Made by a program: the position numbers and the translations under genes. This document shows, piece after piece, positions 26,705-35,472 of a stretch of 64,000 nucleotides of DNA (its first letter is position 1; every line of letters begins with the position of its first letter). The stretch is from Spirochaeta thermophila DSM 6192 (GTDB lineage: Bacteria > Spirochaetota > Spirochaetia > Winmispirales > Winmispiraceae), in contig NC_014484.1 of NCBI RefSeq assembly GCF_000147075.1, positions 885,501 through 949,500 on the forward strand, given 5' to 3'. The notes below the pieces were generated by a model, which worked only from the letters and a program-made list of their open reading frames with translations, was not told the origin of the DNA and searched no databases.

Positions 26705-28066
26705 ATGAGGATGGAGCCGCACTTTCGAAAGAAGGAAACCCTCAGGGAGAGGATCAATTCCCCCGGGATCCGGGAGGAAGAGCGTCTCGAGGCCCTCTCT
26801 CTCTACCTCGAGGAACATGGGCTCGAGGGGAGGAGAGGCAAAGAAGTGAACAATCACATCCACACCTGTTACAGTTTCAGCCCGTATACCCCTTCCATGG
26901 CGGCCTTGAGGGCTGCGGAGGCAGGGCTTGCAGTGGCGGGATCCGTGGATCACGATTCCCTCGCGGCCGCGGAAGAGATGGTGGAGGCGAGCGGCCTCCT
27001 GGAGCTTGGAGGTATCGTGGGCTTCGAGCTTCGGGTGAGCTTTCGGAACACACCGTTTGGAGATCGAAAGCTCAACAATCCCGATCTCGAGGGTGTGGCC
27101 TACATCACGGTGCAGGGCATACCGTCCGGGAAGTGGAAAGAGGCGGAACCCATCCTCGGCCCCGTGAGGGAGGCGAGGGTACGGCGTACCAAACGGATGG
27201 TCGCGCGGTTGGGCGCACTTCTCGAGGAAAAGGGGATGCCCGGTCTCCAGTGGGAAGAGGTGGTCTCCCTCTCCTGCCTACCACAGGGGGGAACCATCAC
27301 GGAGCGACACCTCCTCATGGCGCTCGCCCACAGGTTCGTACGCACCTACGGAAGAGGTGGGCGCCTCGTCGAGGGACTTGTCCGGGAGTGGGGTCTCGAT
27401 CCCGGTTCGAGGCTCGCCGCGTATCTTTCCGACCCGGAGAATCCTTATCTGGAATACGATCTTCTCGGCGTGCTCAAGGCCTACTTCCTCGAGCGCATCT
27501 ACGAGTCTCCCGATGAGGATGAGTGCCCTCCGGTGGAGAGGGTGCTCCCGGGGTTGCGCGACCTCGACGGTGTGGTGGCCTACGCCTACCTGGGGGACGT
27601 GAAGGAATCCCCCACCGGCGACAAACGTGCCGAGACCTTCGAGGACGCCTTCCTCGACGAGCTCATTCCCTTTCTCAAGGATCTGGGTTTTCAGGCGGTC
27701 ACCTACATGCCGCCTCGGAACACGAGGGTCCAGCTCGAGAGGGTACAGGCCCTCTGCAGGAGGTATGAGCTCCTGGAGATTTCCGGTGTGGACATCAACA
27801 GTCCCCGCCAGTCGTTCAACTGCCCCGAGATACTCGGACCCGAGTACCGACATCTCATCGATACCACCTGGGCCCTCGTGGGACATCAGCGTGTCGCGGA
27901 TCTCGACCCCTCCTATGGCCTCTTCTCCAGCGGAGGGCCTTTCTCCCGGCTCCCCTTTGGCCGGAGGATCGAGGCCTACGCCCGGGTGGGACGGGAAGCG
28001 GTCGGGTTGCGGTCGGGAGAGGATGTGGCCGCTCTCGTCGAGAAGATGAAACGGGAGGTGCTATGA
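26705..28066 (+). CDS. PHP-domain phosphoesterase-like protein
   Basis: A 453-residue protein with an N-terminal PHP metal site: NNHIHTCYSFSPYTPSMAAL (His51, His53) and VAGSVDHDSLAAAEEM, matching the family's HxH and DHD motifs. Later segments include IVGFELRVSF, YMPPRNTR, ISGVDINSPRQSF and DTTWALVGH, which likely supply the remaining metal ligands. PHP proteins hydrolyse phosphoesters, for example histidinol phosphatase and nucleoside bisphosphate phosphatases. The start codon is immediately after the E1 stop, and the end overlaps the SDR gene by four bases, so it is tightly coupled to the pathway. A phosphosugar phosphatase role is plausible, but no specific substrate can be named. Confidence 0.75.
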   Translation: MRMEPHFRKKETLRERINSPGIREEERLEALSLYLEEHGLEGRRGKEVNNHIHTCYSFSPYTPSMAALRAAEAGLAVAGSVDHDSLAAAEEMVEASGLLELGGIVGFELRVSFRNTPFGDRKLNNPDLEGVAYITVQGIPSGKWKEAEPILGPVREARVRRTKRMVARLGALLEEKGMPGLQWEEVVSLSCLPQGGTITERHLLMALAHRFVRTYGRGGRLVEGLVREWGLDPGSRLAAYLSDPENPYLEYDLLGVLKAYFLERIYESPDEDECPPVERVLPGLRDLDGVVAYAYLGDVKESPTGDKRAETFEDAFLDELIPFLKDLGFQAVTYMPPRNTRVQLERVQALCRRYELLEISGVDINSPRQSFNCPEILGPEYRHLIDTTWALVGHQRVADLDPSYGLFSSGGPFSRLPFGRRIEAYARVGREAVGLRSGEDVAALVEKMKREVL

Positions 28067-29226
28067 GTCTGTCAGAATCGATGCGGAGGGTGCTCCCGTA
28101 TATCCGTGGAATGCTTATAGGGAGCACCGGAAGACCGGTCCGACTCGTCCCGGTGGTGGATCCGCCTGGTGTTCCTTTCGAGATCGACCTTTCGGAGATG
28201 GGAGAGATCGAGGAGGAGAGGCTCCTTCGGTCCCTCTCCGCGCTGATCGAGGGACGGAGGGATGAGCTCGCCGGATCCCTCTCCCTGTTCGTGCGGCTTC
28301 CTGAGGAGGAGCGGTGTTTCCGTGTGGAGAGACGGGGCGGAGGTCCCGGGAGAGGTGAGCCGGGATCCCCCTACGAGGGGCTCTCGACCGAGGGAAGGGA
28401 GGATGTCGTGAGGGGAAGGGTAGCGGTGGTCACCGGGGGTGCGCAGGGCTTCGGGGAGCAGATCGTGCGGGGGCTCTGTGCCTCGGGTGCGTACGTGTGC
28501 ATCGCCGATCTCAACGGAGAAGGTGCGGAGCGCCTCGCCGACGAGATCAACGCCGAGGCGGGGGAACCTGTCGCGTGGGCCGTCCAGGTGAACGTGGCCG
28601 ACGAGGGTTCGGTGGAGGGGCTCTTTGCCCGGATCGTGGAGGAGGCGGGGGGCCTGGATCTCTGCGTGAGCAATGCGGGTGTGTTGCGGGCCGGCAGTGT
28701 CCTCTCCCAGTCGTCCGGGGACTTCCGGTTCGTCACCGAGGTGAACTATGTGGCGTTCTTCCTGGTGACGAAACATGCGGCCCGGATCATGCGGGCCCAG
28801 CACCTCCTGGCTCCACGGTGGTACACCGACATCGTACAGATCAACTCCAAGTCTGGGCTCGCGGGATCGAACAAGAACGGGGCCTATGCCGGGAGCAAGT
28901 TCGGCGGCATCGGTCTCGTCCAGAGCTTCGCCCTCGAGCTGGTTGAGTACCACATCAAGGTGAACGCCATCTGTCCGGGCAACTTCTTCGATGGTCCCCT
29001 CTGGTCCGACCCGGAAAAGGGGCTCTTCGTGCAGTACCTCCGGGCCGGGAAGGTCCCGGGGGCCAGGACGGTGGATGATGTGCGACGCTACTACGAATCG
29101 AAGATCCCCATGGGAAGGGGATGTACCGGACCCGACGTGATGCGGGCCCTCTACTATATCGTGGAGCAGGAGTATGAGACCGGCCAGGCCCTTCCGGTGG
29201 CGGGTGGACAGGTGATGCTCCGCTAG
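28063..29226 (+). CDS. SrlD-like sorbitol-6-phosphate 2-dehydrogenase with N-terminal extension
   Basis: A 387-residue SDR. Residues about 118-387 closely resemble SrlD/SorD (D-glucitol-6-phosphate 2-dehydrogenase): VTGGAQGFG near 123-131, IVQINSKSG with the catalytic Ser, YAGSK with Tyr and Lys, PMGRGC, and the C-terminus PVAGGQVMLR. SrlD oxidises the C2 hydroxyl of an alditol 6-phosphate to a ketone with NAD+. The first 117 residues are extra compared with the 260-residue family members and resemble nothing I recognise. The gene overlaps the PHP gene by four bases and is followed 12 bases later by the kinase. With the SorE-like enzyme it forms the two-step ketose-phosphate epimerisation known from L-sorbose catabolism. 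Confidence 0.85.
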   Translation: MSLSESMRRVLPYIRGMLIGSTGRPVRLVPVVDPPGVPFEIDLSEMGEIEEERLLRSLSALIEGRRDELAGSLSLFVRLPEEERCFRVERRGGGPGRGEPGSPYEGLSTEGREDVVRGRVAVVTGGAQGFGEQIVRGLCASGAYVCIADLNGEGAERLADEINAEAGEPVAWAVQVNVADEGSVEGLFARIVEEAGGLDLCVSNAGVLRAGSVLSQSSGDFRFVTEVNYVAFFLVTKHAARIMRAQHLLAPRWYTDIVQINSKSGLAGSNKNGAYAGSKFGGIGLVQSFALELVEYHIKVNAICPGNFFDGPLWSDPEKGLFVQYLRAGKVPGARTVDDVRRYYESKIPMGRGCTGPDVMRALYYIVEQEYETGQALPVAGGQVMLR

Positions 29227-29238
29227 AGGAGACGGTGT

Positions 29239-30759
29239 ATGGACTACGCAATCGCAGTGATTGATATCGGCATGACCAACAAGAAGGTCTCGGTCTTCGA
29301 TGACAGGCTCAACCTCCTCGAAGCCGCCCATCGGACCTTCCCCCCCGTACGGGTGGATGGAATCGAGACGCACGACCTTGCAGGTATGGAAGAGTGGTTT
29401 CTGGAGGAGCTCTCCCGATACGCCGATCGGTTTCCCGTGAAGGCGGTGGCAGTGACGGCCCATGGGGCCACCGCGGTGTGCGTGGACGAGCAGGGGGAGC
29501 CGTGCGTCCCCTGCGTCTACTATACCCACGAGCCCGGTCCCGGGTTCCACAGGGAGTTCTTCGAGCGGTTCGGAGATCCCCTCGACCTCCAGCGACGGAC
29601 GGGTACGGCCGAGTTCAAGGCGCTCATCAATCTCGGGAAGGGGCTCTATTTCGTGAAGCAACGCTTTCCGGAAGGATGGGCCCGTACGAAGTGGATCCTC
29701 TCCTACCCACAGTATTGGGGGTACAGGCTGACCGGGCGAATAGGGGCGGAGTGGACCTACCTGGGATGTCACACCTATCTCTGGGACTTTCTCACCGGAG
29801 AGTACTCCGAGGTGGCCCGTTCCATGGGCATCCTGCCCCTCCTCCCCCGGGAGATACGAAGACCGTGGGACAGCCTGGGAACCGTCTCGGAGGCCGTGAG
29901 CGATCGAACGGGTCTGGCCCCTGATACGATCGTCACCCTGGGGATACACGACTCCAACGCATCCCTCCTCCCGTATTTCGTCACGGAACGGGTGGGCGAG
30001 TTCGTCCTCAACTCCACGGGCACCTGGTGTGTACTCATGAACCCCACTGATCGTTACCGTATGGAAGAGGAAGAGCTCGGCAAGGTGGTGTTCTACAACA
30101 TCTCGGCCATGGATACCCCGATCAAGACCGCGATATTCAGGGGAGGGGCCGAGTACGAGGCGTACAGGGAGCTCATCAGTAGGTATGCCGCGCTCGATGA
30201 GGATCCGGATTTCATACCCATGGACTACGTGGACTTCCTGCGAAGGTCGGATACCTTCATCCTCCCCGAGCTCATCCCCGGTTCCGGCCAGTTTCCCGGC
30301 TCGCCTCCGGGTATCGTCGAGGGGGGACGGTGGTTCCCCTATGAAGAGATCGTACGGGGTGGGAGGGTCCCTCCCGTGCTTCGCGAAGGGAAGAGGGCCT
30401 ACACGGCCCTGACGGTCTCCCTCGTGTTGCAGACCCTCGTCGCACTCCGGAGGATAGGCCTGCGAAAGGGACAGAAGGTCTTCATAGAGGGAGGATTCCG
30501 GAGGAACCAGGCCTATTGCCTCCTCCTCTCATCGGCACTTCCGGATCATCCGGTCTACCTTTCGGATCTCACGGAGGCGACGAGTTTCGGAGCAGCCATG
30601 ACGGGGCGGATGGCGCTCACCGGCAGCGGTATCGAGGAGCTCTCCGGTGACACCTCGATACGGTACACCGAACTGGAGAAACACGACGTGCCCGGCCTCA
30701 AGGAGTATGAACAGGCCTGGCTCGATCTCATAGCACAGCACACAGAGAAAGAGAGGTGA
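29239..30759 (+). CDS. FGGY-family carbohydrate kinase, candidate deoxyketose (rhamnulose) kinase
   Basis: A 506-residue sugar kinase with the two-domain FGGY/actin-like fold. Motifs: IAVIDIGMTNKKVSVF (phosphate 1), NSTGTWCVLMN near 255 (phosphate 2), and FIEGGFRRNQAYC near 415 (adenosine). It looks closer to the rhamnulokinase/fuculokinase-YgcE branch than to xylulokinase or glycerol kinase, but the sugar cannot be fixed by eye. It is the only sugar kinase in the window, while RhaM, RhaA and a RhaE-type aldolase are encoded at 40-43 kb, so it probably makes L-rhamnulose 1-phosphate for both that aldolase and the SorE/SrlD pair next to it. Confidence 0.8.
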   Translation: MDYAIAVIDIGMTNKKVSVFDDRLNLLEAAHRTFPPVRVDGIETHDLAGMEEWFLEELSRYADRFPVKAVAVTAHGATAVCVDEQGEPCVPCVYYTHEPGPGFHREFFERFGDPLDLQRRTGTAEFKALINLGKGLYFVKQRFPEGWARTKWILSYPQYWGYRLTGRIGAEWTYLGCHTYLWDFLTGEYSEVARSMGILPLLPREIRRPWDSLGTVSEAVSDRTGLAPDTIVTLGIHDSNASLLPYFVTERVGEFVLNSTGTWCVLMNPTDRYRMEEEELGKVVFYNISAMDTPIKTAIFRGGAEYEAYRELISRYAALDEDPDFIPMDYVDFLRRSDTFILPELIPGSGQFPGSPPGIVEGGRWFPYEEIVRGGRVPPVLREGKRAYTALTVSLVLQTLVALRRIGLRKGQKVFIEGGFRRNQAYCLLLSSALPDHPVYLSDLTEATSFGAAMTGRMALTGSGIEELSGDTSIRYTELEKHDVPGLKEYEQAWLDLIAQHTEKER

Positions 30760-30763
30760 GTGT

Positions 30764-32026
30764 ATGAAGACCAAGGCGGTACGCCTCTATGGTGTCATGG
30801 ATCTGAGGCTCGAGGAGTTCGAGCTCCCGGAACCCAAGGACGATGAGATACTCGCCCGGGTGGTCTCCGATTCCATCTGTATGTCGAGCCACAAGCTGGC
30901 GATGCAAGGGGAGGCCCACAAGCGGGTGCGCCACGATCTCAAGAAAAATCCCGTCATGATTGGGCACGAGTTCTGTGGTGTGATAGAGAAGGTGGGAAAG
31001 AAGTGGGCGCACAAGTACAGAGAGGGTGACAAGTTCGCCATCCAGCCGGCCCTCAATTACAAGGGGACGCTCTGGGCGCCGGGGTATTCCTACGAATACA
31101 TAGGAGGAGACGCCACGTACGTCATCATCCCCAACGAGGTGATGGAGATGGACTGCCTCCTTCCCTACACGGGGGAGGCCTTCTTCCTGGGATCCCTCGC
31201 CGAGCCGGTCTCTTGCATCGTGGGGGCCTACCACGCGCAGTATCACACCCATCCCGGCTCCTATCACCACGAGATGGGGGTGAAGGAGGGGGGGAGCCTC
31301 GCCCTTCTGGCGGCTGCAGGACCCATGGGGCTCTGCGCGATAGACTATGCCATCCATGGTCCGAGGCGGCCCCGACGCGTGGTGGTCACTGACATAGATC
31401 AGCGGCGGCTCGATCGTGCAAAGGAACTCATTCCTGTGGAGGAGGCCCGCAAGGAGGGTGTCGATCTCCTCTATGTGAACACCTCGGGTGCGGAAGACCC
31501 GGCGGACCTCCTCAAGGGACTCAACGACGGGCAGCCCTATGACGACGTGTTCGTCTTCGCTCCGGTGAGGGCCGTAGTGGAGCTGGGGGACCGTCTGCTG
31601 GGACCCGACGGGTGTCTCAATTTCTTCGCCGGCCCCACCGATCCCGAGTTCAAGGCGGAGCTCAACTTCTACAAGGTGCACTACGAAGGCCACCATCTCG
31701 TGGGAACCTCGGGCGGCAACACCGACGACATGCGAGAGGCCCTCGCCCTCATCAGCGAGGGCAGGCTCAATCCGGCGGCCATGATCACCCACGTGGGGGG
31801 CCTCAACGCGGTGATCGATACCACACTCAATCTGGACAAGATTCCGGGTGGAAAGAAGCTCATCTACACCCACAAGAGACTCGATCTGGTGGCCATAGAG
31901 GACTTCGAGGAGAGGGGAAAGTCCGATCCTTTCTATGCCGAGCTCGCGAAGATCTGTGCGCGACACCACAACCTCTGGAACAAGGAAGCAGAAGACTACC
32001 TTCTCGCCCACGCGCCCGACATCTGA
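30764..32026 (+). CDS. SorE-like L-sorbose-1-phosphate reductase, Zn-dependent
   Basis: A 420-residue medium-chain dehydrogenase. It strongly resembles Klebsiella SorE as I remember that sequence: DDEILARVVSDSICMSS near the N-terminus with a zinc Cys, MIGHEFCG, NEVMEMDCLL, GPMGLCAIDYAIHGP (nucleotide site), DGCLNFFAGPTD, GTSGGNTDDMR, and the C-terminus YLLAHAPDI. SorE reduces the C2 ketone of L-sorbose 1-phosphate to D-glucitol 6-phosphate. No PTS genes or other sorbose genes are present, so the substrate here is more likely another ketose 1-phosphate, such as L-rhamnulose 1-phosphate made by the kinase five bases upstream. Together with the SrlD-like gene it would move the keto group along the chain. 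Confidence 0.85.
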   Translation: MKTKAVRLYGVMDLRLEEFELPEPKDDEILARVVSDSICMSSHKLAMQGEAHKRVRHDLKKNPVMIGHEFCGVIEKVGKKWAHKYREGDKFAIQPALNYKGTLWAPGYSYEYIGGDATYVIIPNEVMEMDCLLPYTGEAFFLGSLAEPVSCIVGAYHAQYHTHPGSYHHEMGVKEGGSLALLAAAGPMGLCAIDYAIHGPRRPRRVVVTDIDQRRLDRAKELIPVEEARKEGVDLLYVNTSGAEDPADLLKGLNDGQPYDDVFVFAPVRAVVELGDRLLGPDGCLNFFAGPTDPEFKAELNFYKVHYEGHHLVGTSGGNTDDMREALALISEGRLNPAAMITHVGGLNAVIDTTLNLDKIPGGKKLIYTHKRLDLVAIEDFEERGKSDPFYAELAKICARHHNLWNKEAEDYLLAHAPDI

Positions 32027-32042
32027 TCAGAGGGAGGAACCC

Positions 32043-33971
32043 ATGAGGATGCGCCTGAAGTTCGGTCTCATCACGCTTCTCGTCTTCATGGGGTTCCTCT
32101 TCGTCATCGTCCTCAACTTCGTCATCCTCGCCCGTATCGAGTCGATCACCGAGGTGGCACGGACTTCAGATCGACTCCTGGACGAGGTGAGGAGACTTCG
32201 AAATCGGGTGAAAGAGACCATGATCGCTGCCTTCTCTCCCGGAATCTACGGGAGCCTGAAGGACGTGGTCTACTTCGATCCTCCCGTATCCCTCGTGAGG
32301 AACCTCCGGAGTGAGAGCGAGGGCTTTTTCTCGCGCCTCTCGGGGTTCCTCGAGAGTGCCCCGCTCCAGAGACTGGTACGCCAGGGGATGCTCCAGAACG
32401 AGTACGAGACCGCCCTCATCATGAAGGACAAGGCGGCCTCCCGGCTTCGGGAGTTCTGCGAAGGGATGGAGCTCTTGCAGGAACGGGATCTCTTCGCTGA
32501 TCCTACGCTCTACGCCACCATCCAGTCTTCGACGGACCCGAGGCTCATACGCATCTTCAGCACGGCCCGCGAGACCTCCTACTACCTGGTGAACAGCTTC
32601 GAGGGCTACCTCGGTTACTTCACCGAGGCCCTGGAGGAGGAGGCGCTGCGGAGCAAATACGTGCTCAGGGCTTCCCTCCTTGCCTTCTCGTTCCTCAGTG
32701 TGCTCCTCACCACGGTGGTGCTCACCGTGTTCTCCAGGAGGATCGTAGGCCGGCTGCGCGCCGTGGAAAGCGCCATCAGGGATCTCGCGGGGGGGAGGCT
32801 CTCCGTCTCGCTGGACTTTCGCTCGGGCGACGAGTTCGAGGATCTTGCGGCCAATTTCCGGAGGTATGCGGGACTCTTCGAGCAGAACATCCGCCGGATG
32901 GTGGAAGTGGTACGGGAGGTGGCCACGGAGGCGGTGGCCTACGAGAACAGGATCACGGCCTACGAGCCGGACAAGCTCAAGGGCCTCCTCTCCTATGTCC
33001 ACCGTGTGCTCGTCGAGTACATAACAAGGGAGGAATCGATCGATGCCGCGGGGATCGCATTGCCCGGGAAGAATGGGTGTACCTGGTCCGTCTACGAGGG
33101 TGATCCTTCGTTCCGGGATGAGGTGGGAGGACTCCTCGGGACCATGGAAACGGAACCACCACACGGCGGCGTGCTCCTCGAGGCAAGCGCCGGGATACAT
33201 CTTCTCGTGGGGCACGTGGGGATCGGGGAGAGGAGCTTCGGTCTCCTCGTCCTGGTCGCGCGGAGGGAGTTCAGCGACCTGGAGCGCATCAGGTTCGAGA
33301 ACTTCCTCGAACTCGGTGCGCTCACGATCGACAACGCGCTCAAGTATCAGGAGCTTCTCGAGCGGAAGCACATGGAGTACGAGACGCTCCAGTCGCAGAT
33401 AAGCCCCCACTTCCTCTTCAACGTGCTCACCTGCCTCCTCGCTCTCAACAGGATGAAGGAGCATGTGGCCGTGGAGCAGGCGATCTTTTCCCTCAAGGGC
33501 CTTCTCCGCTACACCATCGAGAGCAAGGCCGTGGTCCCCCTTCGGGATGAGTTGGGTTTCATCGAGGACTACCTGCGGCTCCAGCAACTCCGCTTCGGAG
33601 AACGGCTTTCATGGGAGATCCTGTTCCCCCGAGAGGCCGATGGACTTCCCTTCCCTAAGCTCCTCCTCCAGCCCCTCGTGGAGAATGCGGTGGTCCACGG
33701 GCTCGAGGATGTTTCGGAGGGAGGACACATCTGGATCAGGGTCACGGTGGGGGGAGGATTCCTCCACATCACGGTGGAGGACGACGGCAGAGGGTTCCAC
33801 ATGAAGACGATGAAGGAAGGGGTGGGGCTCGCCAACGTGAGGAGGAGGTTGCAGCTCCTCTTCCAGCACGCTCGTCTCGAGATCTCCTCGTCCCCCGGAA
33901 AGGGCACGGTCTCCATCGTCTCTATCCCTTTGAAGGAGCTCAAGAGGATCCATGCGCATACTCATCGCTGA
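32043..33971 (+). CDS. Sensor histidine kinase, YesM/LytS-like (His_kinase family)
   Basis: A 642-residue membrane sensor. The first helix is at about residues 7-29 and a second near 215-235, enclosing an extracytoplasmic sensor; a HAMP region follows, then a GAF-like segment, the dimerisation/phosphorylation motif QISPHFLFNVL near 455, and the ATPase with LVENAVVHG, DDGRGF and GVGLANVRRRL. The ATG at 32043 is used because GGAGG is five bases before it; a longer reading would begin inside the SorE-like gene. The end overlaps the response-regulator gene by 20 bases. Position suggests sensing of rhamnose or a rhamnosyl oligomer, perhaps through the binding protein encoded next. Confidence 0.92.
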   Translation: MRMRLKFGLITLLVFMGFLFVIVLNFVILARIESITEVARTSDRLLDEVRRLRNRVKETMIAAFSPGIYGSLKDVVYFDPPVSLVRNLRSESEGFFSRLSGFLESAPLQRLVRQGMLQNEYETALIMKDKAASRLREFCEGMELLQERDLFADPTLYATIQSSTDPRLIRIFSTARETSYYLVNSFEGYLGYFTEALEEEALRSKYVLRASLLAFSFLSVLLTTVVLTVFSRRIVGRLRAVESAIRDLAGGRLSVSLDFRSGDEFEDLAANFRRYAGLFEQNIRRMVEVVREVATEAVAYENRITAYEPDKLKGLLSYVHRVLVEYITREESIDAAGIALPGKNGCTWSVYEGDPSFRDEVGGLLGTMETEPPHGGVLLEASAGIHLLVGHVGIGERSFGLLVLVARREFSDLERIRFENFLELGALTIDNALKYQELLERKHMEYETLQSQISPHFLFNVLTCLLALNRMKEHVAVEQAIFSLKGLLRYTIESKAVVPLRDELGFIEDYLRLQQLRFGERLSWEILFPREADGLPFPKLLLQPLVENAVVHGLEDVSEGGHIWIRVTVGGGFLHITVEDDGRGFHMKTMKEGVGLANVRRRLQLLFQHARLEISSSPGKGTVSIVSIPLKELKRIHAHTHR

Positions 33972-35379
33972 CGACGAGCCTCTGGCCCGATACACCATAC
34001 GAAGCCTCATCGAGGAAGTCGGCCATCCTCGGGTGGAATGCATCCTCGAGGCGGCGGACATCCGGGAACTGAAAGAGACGGCCTTCTCGAGAGAGGTGGA
34101 TATCGTCTTCCTGGACATAAAGATGCCTGGTGGGAGCGGGTTGGACGCCATGACGAGGATCCTGAGAGAGCGGAGCGATATCCTCTTCGTGGTCGTCACC
34201 AGCTATGCGGATTTCGGGTTCGCAAAGACCGCGCTCGAGCTGGGTGCCCGGGGATACCTCCTCAAGCCCCCTTCCAGGGAGGAGGTCGAGGCCCTGCTCG
34301 GGCGGCTCGAGGAGACCCTCACCAGGCGAAGGGGCGAAAGGCGGAAGGTTTTGCACCAGTGGTTCGTGGATCTCCATGTCCTTCCTCACTCCGCCGCGAG
34401 TTCTCATTCGAGCTTGCCGGACGGGATCCCGGAGCATCCGATCCCCTTGTTCCTCTTTCACCCTGCGCTCTCCTATCCGAAGTGCAAGGAGCCCTTCGAA
34501 GCCGAGGGGGAGAGGCTCCTGGCCGAGGGAGACATGCTCCTCCATTTCCCCTCGCCCTATGGGGTGGACCTCTGTCTCTTCCGCAGGGACGAGGGGACGG
34601 TACAGTCGACCCTCCTCCATCTCGTGCACCGCCTACCCGAGTGGTGTCCTGAGGTCGATCCCCTCCTCCTGGTGGGTGGGGCAGCCTCGTCATCCCGTGA
34701 CGTGGCGGAGTTCTACGGGGAGGCGGTACGTCTGCTTCCGTTCGTCGCCTTGTTCCCTTCCGAGCGTATCCTTCCGCTGAGGGTGCTCCAGGACGCCTCC
34801 CGCACCCTCCTCCTCGGAGACCGGGAGACGTTCGAGACCCTCTTCTCGATCGTACGGGCCCTCGTGGAGCGCAACGAGGTGGGATTCCTCGATGCGGTGG
34901 AACACCTCGTCTCGCGACTGCCCCATCTGGAGGGACGCATCCTCTCCTACGTGGAGCAGTTCCTCCGTCGGTACATGGGTATCGAACGGCCTGCGTCGAG
35001 CCTCACCGCCGCGGATTTCTCGTCGTGTCCTCTCGCCTCCAGGATGGGGATGCGATCCCGGGATGAGGACCACGATCCGGTGCGGAGGGCCCTCGCCTTC
35101 GTCAAAGAACACTATACCCGGCCGCTTTCTGTCTCCATGGTGGCATCGTACCTCAATCTCACCCCCAACTACTTCAGTTTCCTCTTCCATCGACGGACCG
35201 GCAAACGCTTCTCCGAATACCTCATGGAGCTGCGTCTCATCAAGGCGAGGGACTTCCTCCTTTCGGGATATTCGGTGAAGGAGGCGGCCCTGGCCGTGGG
35301 GTATGCGAGCGTACGCCACTTCTCCCGCATGTACCGTCGGTTCTTCGGGAGATACCCCTCCGAGGAGGCAAGATCGTAG
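33952..35379 (+). CDS. AraC-type response regulator, YesN-like
   Basis: A 475-residue response regulator. The receiver domain begins MRILIADDEPLARYTIRSL, with the phospho-acceptor Asp in VFLDIKMPGGSG and the switch lysine in YLLKPP. A long middle region of unknown fold precedes the C-terminal AraC DNA-binding domain (about residues 375-472) with two helix-turn-helix units: LSVSMVASYLNLTPNYFS and VKEAALAVGYASVRHFSR. The partner kinase is encoded upstream with a 20-base overlap. The likely target is the promoter of the rhamnose importer operon 90 bases downstream. Confidence 0.93.
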   Translation: MRILIADDEPLARYTIRSLIEEVGHPRVECILEAADIRELKETAFSREVDIVFLDIKMPGGSGLDAMTRILRERSDILFVVVTSYADFGFAKTALELGARGYLLKPPSREEVEALLGRLEETLTRRRGERRKVLHQWFVDLHVLPHSAASSHSSLPDGIPEHPIPLFLFHPALSYPKCKEPFEAEGERLLAEGDMLLHFPSPYGVDLCLFRRDEGTVQSTLLHLVHRLPEWCPEVDPLLLVGGAASSSRDVAEFYGEAVRLLPFVALFPSERILPLRVLQDASRTLLLGDRETFETLFSIVRALVERNEVGFLDAVEHLVSRLPHLEGRILSYVEQFLRRYMGIERPASSLTAADFSSCPLASRMGMRSRDEDHDPVRRALAFVKEHYTRPLSVSMVASYLNLTPNYFSFLFHRRTGKRFSEYLMELRLIKARDFLLSGYSVKEAALAVGYASVRHFSRMYRRFFGRYPSEEARS

Positions 35380-35433
35380 AAAAAGGCACCATCCTGTGAG
35401 TTCCTGACACTTCTGGGGTTACGAGAGCGGGGG

Positions 35434-35457
35434 TATGATGGGGTGGAACACATTCCA
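35434..35457 (+). promoter_or_regulatory. Candidate -10 box and palindrome upstream of rhamnose importer
   Basis: TATGAT (35434-35439) is a fair -10 box, but the best -35 candidate at normal distance (TTCTGG) is poor, as expected for an activator-dependent promoter. The palindrome TGGAA-CACA-TTCCA (35444-35457) lies at the predicted start site and just before the ribosome-binding site, so it could be a second, repressing operator. Confidence 0.4.
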
Positions 35458-35472
35458 ATTCAGGAGGGTCGT

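Noticed and set aside
28072-29949. 625-codon minus-strand frame
   Set aside because: Lies opposite the SDR and kinase genes, which have clear family motifs; the antisense translation is low complexity and His/Arg-rich.
35404-35409. CTGACA as -35 for the rhamnose importer promoter
   Set aside because: Spacing of 24 bases to the TATGAT box is too long.
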